Below the pieces are notes generated by a model, which did no database searches, was not told the DNA's origin, and saw only the letters and a program-made list of their open reading frames with translations. Below are positions 32,328-44,746 of a DNA stretch of 64,000 nucleotides, piece after piece. The translations under genes and the position numbers were made by a program. The stretch's first letter is position 1, and each line of letters starts with the position of its first letter. This DNA is from Mikania micrantha (lineage: Eukaryota > Streptophyta > Magnoliopsida > Asterales > Asteraceae): assembly GCA_009363875.1 (NCBI GenBank), contig CM018697.1, positions 496,001 to 560,000 of the forward strand. The letters run 5' to 3'.

Positions 32328-35308
32328 TGTGACAATCCGACTTTTCACACTAACCTTGTTAACGGGAGTTGGTGTTATCACAGGCCCAACAAGGCCAATC
32401 AAGGCCCAATAAGACCAATGAAGGTCCAACAGGCCCAACAAGGCCAATGAAGGCCCAACAAGACCAATGAAGGCCCAGTGAAGCCAAAGAAGATCCAGTA
32501 AGGTCAAGGAAGACTCAACGAGATCAATTAGGCCCAACAAGGTTAATGTAGGCCCAATAAGTCAAGAGAGGCTCATTAAGGCCCAATAAGTCCAAGTAAA
32601 GCCCAATATAAATCAAATAGGCCTAGGGAAGGCCAAGGTAGGCCCAGGAAATCCCAGTGAAGCCCAATTTGATTAATTTAGCCAATGATAGTACAATTTG
32701 GCCCAATTAGTGAAAATTAGAGACTTTTGGCTCAATGTTATTAACCGAATCATGGTGTTATTGAACTAAATAGAACCTAAGGGATTAGAAATAGTAGAAA
32801 TCAGTCTTAATATGCTCTAATTACAAAGTTAAGACTTGTAATTAGTTTAAAAGTCCAATTTTGACTTAAAAGGTCAAAATTCGTATATGTAGCATAGTGG
32901 AAATTTGAATCGGCAATACTATGAGTTGAAACCGAAAATTTATTGTACATAATCATCACATTGATGATTATAAACGATTAGCAACAGTTATTAAAACCAT
33001 AATTGTCGAATTGATGTTAATTGAAGACTCAAAACCGAAACCGAAGTCGATTTCAAGAGGACTAGTATAAGTGGGTCGAACTAAATCAAATTGAAGCCAC
33101 AAAACAACTAATCGACATCCTCTGAGAGTTCTGCATACACCAATTGAGAGAAAGAAACGGTAGAACTCGATTTTGATCATAACCCGTAGCCGAAGAACAT
33201 CTCAAACTTGATCATCATCAATTCGGAAGTGAATAAGGTAATCATCAACACCATTACACTCTAAATATGCCGATTAAGCAAAAACCCATCAAAATTTCAA
33301 CCCACAGTATTGAATTATACGAATTCGATCACTAGGGTTCTTCGGATGAACTTGTTGGGGGTTTTAATGAAATTGTTTTCGAAAATCAAATTAAGGTATA
33401 TGGTCAGCTTCGAAATGATCATCTAAACGAAAAACCTATGACAATTACATCTAGTTAAGTCGAATTATATAAGTTCGATTATTAGGGTTCTAAGGTTTAA
33501 CCGGTTTGGGGGTTTTCGATCAAATTGGTTTAAGAAACAAATTAAATTATACTGGTAGTTTCGTGATGTTCTATAGAATGAAATGCCTAAGTCAATTTAA
33601 TCAAACAACAACGAATTGTTGGAGTTTGATTTCTAGGGTTCTTGAAGAAAACCATTTGGGGGTTTCGATTTAAATGGATCTTAGAATCAAATTAGATGGC
33701 ATCATTAGTTTCAGAGTGTTTCGATTTAGGATATTCCTAAATCAATTTTGAGTTTTAACATTTATGTGAATGAATTCAAGTTCTAGGTCGAGATATCATA
33801 AACGGATTAGGAGTTTTCAATACTAATGAAGTGTAGAATCGAATTAAGTTATACTATCAGTTTCGAAATCATTTTTACAATGAGGATCTTATGTCAATTG
33901 TAGCAAATGAGGTTCGAACCGAGGCCAATTGAGGTTAGATGGTTCGGCCAAGAAGGAGCAAAAGGGATCCGAGCTACTGAGGCTTAAAACAATTAAATTC
34001 CATAAGATTTCAATAAAAATTCGATAGATCAGATGGTAGCAAGCGTGTGCGGGGGAAAGGGGGTCGCGGGTTCGATCCCGGCCCCAACCGGTTTTTGGTA
34101 TTTTAAAAATCAATTTTTGAGTTTTAAACAAATTTGGTGTTTTGCTCATATCTTTCTCGTTTTAAATCCGTTTTCATTCGTTCAAGTTGCGTTGGAACCG
34201 TAACGAGAATACGAACGTGTTGGAATGATAAAAATTCATATTTTAGTCCGAACACGAAATCGCGTATAATTACGGTTAATTGAATAAAATCAAATATGAT
34301 TTTATTTAATCGATTTCAGTGACACGCGTACTTCCGTATGACTAATTCTCACACTTTGACATACGTATGTTGATGCGTATGTGATTTCGAGCACAAAACG
34401 ATTATTCGAATAACAATAGGTTATTGTTTAAATCACAGATTCTTCGTAGAAGATTTCTACGCGAGTTTTCACATACTTGATCATTCTACTCTTATCAAAG
34501 GTGCGTACACGGCCCCTTTCTTATTTTAAACTGTTTTGGGGGAGAAAACATGTGCAACAAACTGATTTTTAGATACATAACACTTGCATGAGTTATCTGT
34601 TTACATTATGTGAAAACATATCAACTTGAAAGTCCTTACACACCTCGAACCGTTTAGTTTGCTGTAATGCAAAGCGTGGTAGTTAGAAATAGATCTATTA
34701 GGTTTGACAAACCTCACCTGGTAGATGGGATCTACGCAGGTGTTTGACTGACCAAACACATTCTTTTACTATTGTTGTGATAGACAATAGTGGCAAGGCG
34801 AAAACATGCTATAGCATGGCAACTAGTCAGCTTCGGTGTCGAACACGTATGTAAATAGTTATATGACTAGCTATCATGACTGTGCAATTGTGATTATGTT
34901 ATCTACCAACTTGTTATTCAAACTGATGTTTTGAACACTATGATTACTTAAAACCTGTGTTATGCACCAACCATTGTGTTGACTTGATTTGCATGTTTTC
35001 TCAGGACGCTAAGGCGCGCGTAACAGCTGGCATGGACTAGGAAGATAGAGTCTCATGCATTTCTTTCATTTTGATTATTTAAATTTGAATATTTAAGTAC
35101 TTGAATTGTAATGTTTGATTTACAACTGTTTATGGTTTTTAAACGCTTCCGCACTTTTTGTAAACTCTGGTTATTATGTTTGTTTTAAAGACCAACGTAT
35201 GTTTTTGAAATTCATATAGAGGTCTTCGCTATGTCTAATGATCTGAGATCCTGGTTTGTCATGCTCCCAAACGGTGTGATTCCGTTAGTTGGAATTGGGG
35301 GTGTGACA
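32328..35308 (+). repeat. Element B 3' LTR
   Basis: Pairs with 23,107-26,087 at constant offset 9,221, with the GGCCCA array at 32,381-32,711 and the tRNA-like segment at 34,025-34,083. Followed by target duplication AATAC. Confidence 0.95.
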
Positions 35309-38067
35309 AATACACATCCCAAACCCTGTCCAGATGCGTCACAATACACCGCAAAGTCTTCCGTTCCTTCCGGTAAGGACAGAATCGGTGCGCTGCAAAG
35401 CTTCTGTTTCAATAACTGGAATGCAGCTTCTTGTTTATCCGTCCAGTTATATTTTGTTCCTTTGTGCGTCAGAGCTGTAAGTGGTTGAGCAATCTTTGAG
35501 AAACCCTCAATGAATCGTCGATAATAACCCGCCAAACCAAGGAATTGTCGTACCTCGGTAGGGGTCTTTGGCGCTTCCCAATTCTTAATCGCTTCAATCT
35601 TCGCTGGATCAACATGTATGCCCTTTTCATTAACAATATGCCCCAAGAACTGTACTTCTCGCATCCAGAAATCACATTTTGAGAACTTAGCGTACAGTTG
35701 TTCCTGTTTCAATAACTCTAGTAGTAATCGAAGATGTTCAGCATGTTCCTCCTCAGACTTTGAATAAATGAGAATGTCATCAATGAAAACAATGACAAAC
35801 TTATCAAGATAAGGTTTACAAACACGATTCATGAGATCCATGAATACAGCTGGAGCGTTTGTCAACCCAAATGGCATGACCAAGAACTCATAATGGCCAT
35901 AGCGCGTCCTGAATGCTGTCTTTGGAATATCCTCCTCCTGGACTCTTAGTTGATGATAACCCGACCTGAGATCAATCTTCGAGTAGTAACTCGAACCTTG
36001 CAACTGATCAAACAGATCGTCAATCCTGGGTAACGGATACCGGTTCTTGATAGTAACCTTATTCAATTCCCGGTAATCAATACACATACGGAAAGTTCCG
36101 TCCTTCTTCTTGACAAACAATACTGGAGCTCCCCACGGTGAAAAACTAGGTCGTATAAAACCTTTATCCAATAACTCTTGCAATTGTGTGGATAACTCTT
36201 GCATCTCTGACGGTGCAAGTCGATAAGGCGCCCTAGCTATCGGTGCTGCTTCTGGTGTAAGGTCGATTCGGAATTCCACCTGTCTGACAGGCGGTAATCC
36301 CGGCAAGTCTTCTGGAAACACCTCCGGAAATTCACAAACTATAGGTATATCTTCAAGTTTCTTCTCAGCTACCAGCTTTTCAGTTATAAGTGCTATAACT
36401 GCCGTATGACCTTTCCGCAGACATTTGTGTGCCTTCATACAAGATATGAGACGCAGTGGCGTACTGCTCTTCTCGCCTTGTACATATAATGTCTCTCCCT
36501 GCGGAAGAGGTATGCGAACAATCTTTTCATGGCATACAATTTCAGCCTGATTCTTGGACAACCAGTCCATACCAATGACTACATCAAAACTGCCTAAGGC
36601 AATAGGCATCAAATCAATCTCTAATGTCTGACCCATCAAATCAAGAATACATCCCTTATAAATGTTTTCTACTACAATCAACTTACCATCCGCTAATTCC
36701 ACAGTATAGGGACTATCTAAGGCAGTGGGACTAACATCTAGTGACTTAGCAAGTGAACTAGATACAAAACTCCGGTCGGCACCAGTGTCAAATAACATAG
36801 AGGCATAGTGATTATTTAAGAGGAACGTACCCGTAACGATGTTGGGATCCTCCCGCGCTTGACGTCCTCCAATCACGAACGCCCTGCCTCTAGCACCGTT
36901 GTTGTTGTTATTATTGTTGTTGTTGTTGTTGTTGGTGCCATTGCCATTACCGTTGCCACCTCCATTACCATTACCATTACCATTGTTGTCCCCGCCTTTC
37001 TTAAGTTGTGGGCAATCTTTCTTGAAATGGCCCATCTTGCCGCACTCAAAACAACCTTTCTGCGCGTTGTTTTGATTATTGTTCTGGTTATTGTTATTGT
37101 TCTGCAGCTCTCCGCGACAATCCTTAGCCGCATGCCCAACCTTGCCACACCTCTGGCACTTAGCTCTGTCACATTGGTTACCTGCATGATGGTAACCACA
37201 CTTGTTACACTTGGGGTGCTTACCAATATAGCCCCCCGATGATGATGATTGTTGACCACTGTTGGAATTATGATAGGACTTGTTTGAGTCCTGCTTCCTG
37301 TTCTGCTGTTGGTTGTTACCCTTGAAGTTGTTACTATCCCACTTTCTCTTGTGATCTCCTACCTTGGTAGCAGATGTTCGCTTAGGCAGGGTCCCTTGCA
37401 ACACTGCCTGGTCAGTAAGCTGATGTGCTAGACGAACAGCTTGTTGGATAGTGGTGGGATTTGCTGAAGTCACCAAACCTTGAATCTGAGGCACTAGTCC
37501 TCCAATGTACCTTTCGATCCACTTACTGGCTGGAGTAGCCATGTGTGGTAGCAGTCTGGCCAGTTCATGCGATCTGGTCGTGTACTCCTCAATATTTGAC
37601 CCCTCCATCTTGAGGTGCCAATACTCTTCCTCCAACTTCTGCATTTCACTACGAGGACAATACTCCTCTTGTAGCAAAGTTTTGAAGTTGTTCCAGGTCA
37701 ACGCATTTGCTTCTCCCAACCCCAGAGTCTGAACATTGGAGTTCCACCAAGTCAGTGCTGGACCCTCCAACGTTCCAGTAGCAAATTTCACCTTGCTGTC
37801 ATCAGGGCAGTTGCACATCTCGAACACAGACTCTGCCTTTTCAATCCATCGGAGAAGTCCTATGGCCCCCTCCGACCCCTTGAAGTTGTGTGGTTTGCAG
37901 TCCAAGAACATCTTGAACGTGCAGACTTGTGGGTTAACCAACCCCCCAGCTGGACCCTGTGGCCCTGTGTTGTGTGTCTGAGCATACTGTGCAATAGCCT
38001 CTGCGACTCTGTTGTTGATTAGCTCATTGAGCTCAGCAACAGTCATATGTACGTTTCCCTCAGCCAT
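35309..38067 (-). CDS. Element A gag-protease-RT-RNase H (5' part), interrupted by element B
   Basis: Starts at ATG 38,067-38,065 (MAEGNVHMTVAEL) on the - strand and is open to the B insertion at 35,309 within RNase H, just after CDASGQGLGC. Contains the gag region, three zinc knuckles, an Asn/Gly-rich linker a few codons longer than in B, the DTGA protease motif, and RT with FIDDIL. No stop codon or frameshift was seen. The remaining frame to 35,212 reads into B's LTR. The rest of the polyprotein is at 23,106-21,289 in the same phase, so the insertion of B appears to be what disabled this copy. Confidence 0.85.
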
Positions 38068-38317
38068 CAGTTTCCTATTTATAAGAAGTGTTAGCACGAA
38101 GTCAAAATCCAATGTAACATGTGTAAGTAAAAACAACAAACATAACATGTAATATAATCAACACAGTTGTTGAAAACAAACAATAATTCTTCCATAAATA
38201 GAAACTTTCTTTGAGTACAATACTTTTTGAAATGAAATACAAAATTTCAAACTACTAATGTAGGAACACAACCCGTTCCTAATAAGTTTAAACAAAACAG
38301 AAATAAAAGAAAGAGAA

Positions 38318-38998
38318 TCAATCGTCCTCAACAGTGGATTCAGGATCGGACTCAGCAACTGGTGCTGGTTCCTCCTCCTCATCCTCATCCTCATCCTGTT
38401 CCTCATTCACAACTACCACTAAATCCTCCAAAGCTTCAATTCTGCCCTCCAAGATCTCGGCTCGGTTCTCTGACTCCTCTAGACGACCAATCATGTTCAC
38501 CATCTCATCCCGCATGTCATGAACTAGATGGGCAAGTTCATCTTGCCTCTCAATGGCATCCCATAACTCCTGAGATCTCTGTATGAGTTTGTCTTCTGCC
38601 GTATCCAGATCCTCACGCAACTTGGCGATCTCCTCCGCGTCTGTCCTTCGCCTCTTAGGCTCAGGAGCATCTAGTGCGGGTGGTGGATGTGTAGATGGTC
38701 CTGCAGCATAGAGTCCCTGGGTATTCACCCATGGTGCCTCCACCGGATCCTCATCCGGGTCCTCAACTGGATCCTCATCTGGATCCTCCTCTGGATCCTC
38801 ATCAGGATCCTCGTCTGGATCCTCCTCCGGATCCTCCTCCGGGTCTTCCTCCGGATCCTCCTCTGGATCGGAGTCCTCCATCTCATATGGTGGAGGTGAT
38901 GGAATGGGTGGTGGTGGTGATGATGGTGGTGCCGGAACCATCGGCTCCTCGTCCTCGGAATCATCAATGATAACATAAGGAACTGATGATGAAGCCAT
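38318..38998 (-). CDS. Extra pre-gag ORF of element A
   Basis: 226 codons, same length and layout as the ORF at 26,271-26,951: N-terminal YVIIDDSEDEE, proline-rich stretch, eleven 4-residue acidic repeats, PKRRR, coiled-coil segment, acidic C-terminus. The replacements I noticed lie in the linker before the basic stretch (PPPALDAP for PPPVLDAP), in the coiled-coil segment (for example DLDTAEDKL for DVDTAEEKL) and just before the acidic end (VVVN for VVEN). The N-terminal motif and repeat count are unchanged. Retention of the full ORF in two copies supports a real protein. Function unknown. Confidence 0.75.
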   Translation of the reverse strand: MASSSVPYVIIDDSEDEEPMVPAPPSSPPPPIPSPPPYEMEDSDPEEDPEEDPEEDPEEDPDEDPDEDPEEDPDEDPVEDPDEDPVEAPWVNTQGLYAAGPSTHPPPALDAPEPKRRRTDAEEIAKLREDLDTAEDKLIQRSQELWDAIERQDELAHLVHDMRDEMVNMIGRLEESENRAEILEGRIEALEDLVVVVNEEQDEDEDEEEEPAPVAESDPESTVEDD

Positions 38999-39166
38999 GC
39001 CTGTTACATAATATCATATGTAAGTACAGTGCCATGGAATACGTAAACAAATCAATTACATAATGTCATATGTAATTTCTAAGCAATACGTATAATCAGA
39101 TGTGTCTAACGTCTAACAGTCATAGTCTAGGCCTACAAATGCAAACCTAATTCGCTATAACTAAAG

Positions 39167-39179
39167 TCTCTGATACCAA
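39167..39179 (-). promoter_or_regulatory. Primer binding site of element A
   Basis: On the - strand TTGGTATCAGAGA lies three bases inside the 5' LTR (39,182). It differs at the end from the TGGTATCAGAGCC of elements B and C. Confidence 0.85.
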
Positions 39180-39181
39180 TC

Positions 39182-42070
39182 TGTCACACCCCCAATTTCA
39201 ACTAACGGAATCATACCGTTTGGGAACATGACAAACCAGGATCTCAGATCATTAGACATAACGAAGACCTCTATATGAATTTCAAAAACATACGTTGGTC
39301 TTTAAAACAAACATAATAACCAGAGTTTAATAACCAGAGTTTACAAAAAAATGCGGAAGCGTTTAAAAACCATGAATAGTTGTAAATCAAAACATTACAA
39401 TTCAAAGTACTTAAATATTCAGATTTAAATAATCAAAGTGAAAGAAATGCATGAGACTCTATCTTCCTAGTCCATGCCAGCTGTTACGCGCGCCTTAGCG
39501 TCCTGAGAAAACATGCAAATCAAGTCAACACAAAGGTTGGTGCATAACACAGGTTTTAAGTAATCATAGTGTTCAAAACATCAGTTTGAATAACAAGTTG
39601 TAGATAACATAATCACAATTGCACAGTCATGATAGCTAGTCATATAACTATTTACATACGTGTTCGACACCGAAGCTGACTAGTTGCCATGCTATAGCAT
39701 GTTTTCGCCTTGCCACTATTGTCTATCACAACAATAGTAAAAATATGTGTTTGGTCAGTCAAACACCTGCGTAGATCCCATCTACCAGGTGAGGTTTGTC
39801 AAACCTAATAGATCTATTTCCAACTACCACGCTTTGCATTACAGCAAACTAAACGGTTCGAGGTGTGTAAGGACTTTCAAGTTGATATGTTTTCACATAA
39901 TGTAAACAGATAACTCATGCAAGTGTTATGTATCTAAAAATCAGTTTGTTGCACATGTTTTCTCCCCCAAAACAGTTTAAAATAAGAAAGGGGCCGTGTA
40001 CGCACCTTTGATAATAGTAGAATGATCAAACACGTGTGAACTTGCGTAGAAATCCTCTACGAAGAATCTGTGATTTAAACAATAACCTATTGTTATTCGA
40101 ATAATCGTTTTGTGCTTAAAATCACATACGTATCAACATACGTACGTTAAAGTGTGAGAATTAGGCATACGGAAGTACGCGTGTCACTGAAATCGATTAA
40201 ATAAAATCATATTTGATTTTATTCAATTAACCGTAATTATACGCGATTTCGTGTTCGGACTAAAATATAAATTTTATTATTCTAATGCATTCGTATTCTC
40301 GTTACGGTTCCAACGCAACTTGAACGGACTTAATCGGAGTTCGTATGAGAAAGTTATGACCAAAACATCAAAATGATCAAAATATAAAAAAATCGGTTGG
40401 GCCGGGACTCGAACCCGCGACCCTCAACACCAAACACACCACACCCACCATCTCAGCCCGCTAGGGTTTCGCAATAACCATCCGGGATTAAATCTTTTAA
40501 ATCCTATCTGATCGGATTCCCTTTGTTCTACCATAGCCGAAGCTTGTTATCTCCAATTGATCCACCATTCGAATCCGATTAACATTAACATCATAGGGCT
40601 TTCATTGAACAATAAATTCCGAACCTACTTGGTTAAACAATTTCTATAATCGTAGCTATTTGTATCAAAAACCCAAAACGTTTTCATCCTATGGATCCCT
40701 AATAACCAATTCACCCAATCCGCAATTGAAAGCACAAATTGAAATGGTATTAAGCTTCATCGGCACCTTCTGAAACTACTGATAACATATGATTTCATTT
40801 TTAAACACGTTTAATCGATAACCCCCAAAATAGTTTAGTCTTAGAACCCTAGAATAAGAAATCTATAAATTCGTTGTTTAAACCAGAAATTGTTCTATGC
40901 TTTAGCTTAATCGGTACCTTATGAAGCTTCCTATATCAACTAATTCGTTTCTTAAACTCCTTTGATCGAAAACCCCCAAAACCGACTTTGTTAAGAACCC
41001 TAGCAATCGGGTTCTATCAATTCGATAATAAAAACTGGAATTATGATATGCTTATCCTTAATCGGCCCTATTAGAAGGAATAAGGATGATTACTTACTTG
41101 ATTTGATGAAGAATCGATATAAAACCCCTTTGAGCCCTAAGTTCGGTCACCTCTTGATTGTGTTCTTCAATCCCGCACTTGATACTTCGAATTGATGGTT
41201 ACAGAACCTCCAGAGGGTGTCGATTAAAGCTTTAGGAGGTTTAATTTCGCGAATTACATCTGATTTATATCATTTGATAATCATTGTAAACGGTTTTCGA
41301 ATTCCAATCGCTATTTCAGTTAATTCCACGAATTAATACACTAATAACGTATAGAAACTGATATTAATCATTAATATAATGATTATGGACAATCAATTTT
41401 CAGTTTTACCTAGTTTTAATGTGGAATTCGGTTTTTTTATAAACCCTTTTGATCGAATTTTGACTTTTATGAGTCAAAATTGATAATAAAATCAATTACA
41501 AGCTTAATTTTCAACAATTTAACACTTAGGAATCTATTTTTCCTAATTTCTAACTCCTATACGTTATTCCGGGTCGCCAACATATTATTTCGATCAATAA
41601 AGTTACTTTAGTAATCCCAATTTATCACTAATTGGACCCATTTAATTTAGTATTGGGCTAAATTAACCCAATTGAACCTAATTTAAACTCATTGGACCCA
41701 TTTTAACCTTACTGGACTTTCTAGATCTCACTGGGCCTCACTGGGCCTTCCTGGGCCTACCTTGGCCTTCCCTGGGCCTACTTTGTTCACATTGGGCCTT
41801 AATGGGCCTCTCTTTGCTTATTGGGCCTACATTGGCTCTGTTGGGCTTACATAGACTTCGTTGGGCCTAATTGATCTTATTGAGTCTTCCTTGACCTTAC
41901 TGGATCCTCTGTGGCTTTACTGGGCCTTCATTGGTCTTGTTGGGCCTTCATTGGCCTTGTTGGGCCTGTTGGACCTTCATGGGTCTTATTGGGCCTTGAT
42001 TGGCCTTGTTGGGCCTGTGATAGCACCAACTCCCGTTAACAAGGTTAGTGTGAAAAGTCGGATTGTCACA
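39182..42070 (-). repeat. Element A 5' LTR
   Basis: 2,889 bp, pairs with 17,883-20,767. Differs by an extra ACTT near 41,093. Contains a tRNA-like segment at 40,399-40,461 and a TGGGCC-rich zone at 41,690-42,020. Confidence 0.9.
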
Positions 42071-42075
42071 CATAC

Positions 42076-42275
42076 GTTGAAGACTACCCTGGCATAGACT
42101 GGCTGTATTATATGACTGTTAGAAGAGTGGGTTATGTTTTAATGTGTGTTTAATATGTGTACTTTATTTATGTAATCACCTTAAATTCTGCTGCTATAGT
42201 AATGTAAATATGGTTTAAGGACTATGGGTTTAATGTTTGCCTACCGAGGGGACTCCCGGGGCTCGGGGCCTCTCA
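42076..42275 (+). repeat. Element C 5' LTR, second part
   Basis: The remainder of the C LTR after the target duplication CATAC (42,071-42,075), ending GGGGCCTCTCA just before the primer binding site. No partner remains in the truncated 3' LTR. Confidence 0.65.
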
Positions 42276-42278
42276 AAT

Positions 42279-42291
42279 TGGTATCAGAGCC
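42279..42291 (+). promoter_or_regulatory. Primer binding site of element C
   Basis: TGGTATCAGAGCC, complementary to initiator tRNA-Met, three bases after the LTR end. Confidence 0.85.
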
Positions 42292-42598
42292 ATAGTTTGA
42301 GAGATCCGGTCATCCCTAATGGCTGGACTTACACTGAAAATGGGACAAAATGATAAGAATGCCAGTCAAGGGTAGTATGATGCAACAAGCATATGACCTT
42401 AGAGCTTTGTTATAGATTAAAGTAGTATGATGTTGCGAATGATAATGTGTTCATGATTGGGAATGTTTAGAACTTATAAGTGGGGTAAATAGTTAATTAC
42501 ACTTGATCAACGTCATTAACAATTTACAATGCTTATTACGTCCTGAATTATTACCTTGATTGACACGTGGTTGTTTGCAATATGTAAAGAAAACTAAA

Positions 42599-44746
42599 AT
42601 GGTAGGCGAAGGGAGAAGAGGTGGACGTGGTAGAGGTCGAGGCCGACCACCTAAAAATAAGAAGCAAACTGAGGAAGTACCAGTGAATAATGAGGAAACT
42701 GAAGTCAACATTGAAGAAGAAAATGAAGAGGAGGAAATTAGGCTTGAACCGGTGGTGATAAGGGCAATATCTAATGAAGTCCGTAAAATCTTAAAGGACA
42801 TGTTACCTGCAGTCAAAATTGAAGCCAAAGATGAAACTACTAATGAAGGATCTAAGAAAGAAAAAGAGAAAACTGACAGCTCTAACAAAGAAGAAAATGA
42901 AGACGAGGTATTGATCATAAATACTAAAGGCAAGGGTTCAACTACCAAGGGACCCAAATGATGTGATTACAAGGCTTTTAAAGGGTGCAATCCCCCATTC
43001 TTTGATGGTAAGAAAGATGCGATGGCTACCTGTCATTGAGTTTCGGCTATGGAGGCAATTATCGCTATCAGTGAATGCCGGGAGGACCAAGCTGTGAAAT
43101 TTGCAGCTCATTCATTTACTGAAGAAGCTCTACATTGGTGGAACACCGTCAAGCAGTCAAAGACCGTTACTGATGTGGAGGGCTTGAAATGGGAGAACTT
43201 GAAGGAATTAGTTATGAAACATTTTTGTCCGAAGAATGAAATTGATAAAATCGAGCGGGAATTTCTGACTTTGAAAGCTGGACGTATGAATCATCGGCAA
43301 TATACGTCAAAATTTAATGAAATGTCAAGACTGGTTCTTCATTTGGTAAACACGGAGGAACGCAGGTTGAAGTTATATGTGGAAGGACTACCACCTAGAG
43401 TTCAAACACATGTAAAGGCGCATGCTCCCAGAACATTTGAATTGGCCGTAGAGATTAGCGGTATTGTCTGGGATGATGTATTGGAAGCAGAACCATTAAA
43501 GGAAGAACCTAACCAAAAGTGGTCATCTAGATTTAAAAGAAACCGAAATGACAAACCAGGGCCCCCTATGAAAAAGTTTAGAAGAGAAGAATTTGAAACA
43601 TGCACTAAATGTGGAAGGAAACATGGGGGAGAATGTCGTCTGGGGACTACTTTGTGCTATCGTTGTGGAAAAACTGGACATTTCTCATATAATTGTCCAG
43701 GTATGCCAAAGTGTTACAATTGTGGTGGACTCGGTCATGTAAGCAAGGATTGCTTTAAATCAAAGACAATACCTACTGAAGCCAGCAAACCTGAAAGTAG
43801 CAAGGGAGGTGAGAAGCAAAAGGCAAAAGCTCGTGCCTTTACTATGACTAAAGATCAAGCAGATAAAGACCCGGATGTGGTGACAGGTACATTCTTGATT
43901 AACGATATCCCTGCTTCAGTGCTATTTGATTCTGGTGCAAGTTTGAGCTTTGTGGCTATTGCTTTTTGCGATAAACTGCGTGCTAATGTTAAAAAGATAG
44001 AAAATGCCTTTAACATAGAAACTGCTCTTGGTAAATCCACTAGAGTAACGAAGGCCATTGATGATGATTGTTACATTGATATAGAAGGTAATAGATTCCC
44101 TGTTAAGTTGTTTGTGATTACGTTAGGAGGTTTTGATGTAGTCTTGGGCATGGATTGGTTGGCCAAACATGAGGCTAACATTGTCTGTCGACGAAATATG
44201 ATTTTCTTAACGACTCTTAATGGGAGTTCAGTAACGGTCTATGGGGATAAAGTGTTCAACCTGCCTAAAGTCATTTCAATGATTAAGGCAAGTGAAATTA
44301 TGAGGCGAGGGTGTGGGGCTTATCTGGCCTATGTTATCGATAAAGAATCTAAGGTAAAAGAATTGGAAGACGTACCCGCGGTGTGTAACTTTCCTGATGT
44401 ATTTCCTGAGGATTTGCCACGAATTCCACCTGATCGGGAAATTGAATTCCAAATTGATGTTGTGCCAGGAGCTCAACCAGTCGCCAAGGCACCGTACCGT
44501 CTGGCTCCAACAGAGATGAAAGAATTAATGACCCAACTACAAGACCTTCTAGACAAAGGTTTTATACGACCAAGTGTGTCACCTTGGGGTGCACCAGTGT
44601 TGTTTGTAAAGAAAAAGGACGGAAGCATGAGAATGTGCATTGATTATAGGGAATTGAATAAGCTCACAATAAAGAATAAGTATCCGTTACCAAGAATTGA
44701 CGATCTATTTGACCAATTACAAGGGCAAGTTGGTTTTCTAAAATAG
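42599..44746 (+). pseudogene. Element C gag-protease-RT N-terminal part, broken
   Basis: ATG 42,599 opens a frame with an RGG-rich basic start (GRRGGRGRGRGRPPK) and a charged region. In-frame TGA codons lie at 42,959 and 43,037, then the gag core (VKFAAHSFTEEALHWW), a degenerate first knuckle (CTKCGRKHGGEC), two normal CCHC knuckles (CYRCGKTGHFSYNC, CYNCGGLGHVSKDC), protease DSGA, and the start of RT (FPEVFPEDLP-like region and YPLPRIDDLFDQLQG). A one-base deletion near 44,730 shifts the frame and gives a stop at 44,744. Confidence 0.85.

Larger units (their letters stand above)
23107..35308 (+). mobile_element. Ty3/gypsy element B, youngest insertion
   Basis: Complete LTR element of 12,202 bp with perfect target duplication AATAC (23,102-23,106 and 35,309-35,313), inserted in the RNase H coding region of element A in opposite orientation. 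Order: 5' LTR 23,107-26,087, primer binding site, extra ORF 26,271-26,951, gag-pol 27,202-31,758, two hairpin/polypurine blocks, 3' LTR 32,328-35,308. Both LTRs are 2,981 bp at a constant offset of 9,221, and no difference was noticed in the stretches compared. The coding sequence has one visible lesion, a TGA in integrase. Protein sequence is nearly that of A, but the LTR middle is clearly different. Confidence 0.95.
17883..42070 (-). mobile_element. Ty3/gypsy element A (reverse orientation), host of element B
   Basis: Ends TGTCACACCCCC (17,883) and GATTGTCACA (42,070), with perfect target duplication CATAC (17,878-17,882 and 42,071-42,075). It sits inside the 5' LTR of element C. On the - strand the order is 5' LTR, primer binding site, extra 226-codon ORF, gag-pol (interrupted by B at 23,107-35,308), two hairpin/polypurine blocks, 3' LTR. 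Without B it would be about 12 kb. The two LTRs differ by a 4-bp indel noticed by eye, so insertion was recent but older than B. Integrase C-terminal features suggest a chromovirus of the Tekay/Del type; the lineage is inferred. Confidence 0.9.
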
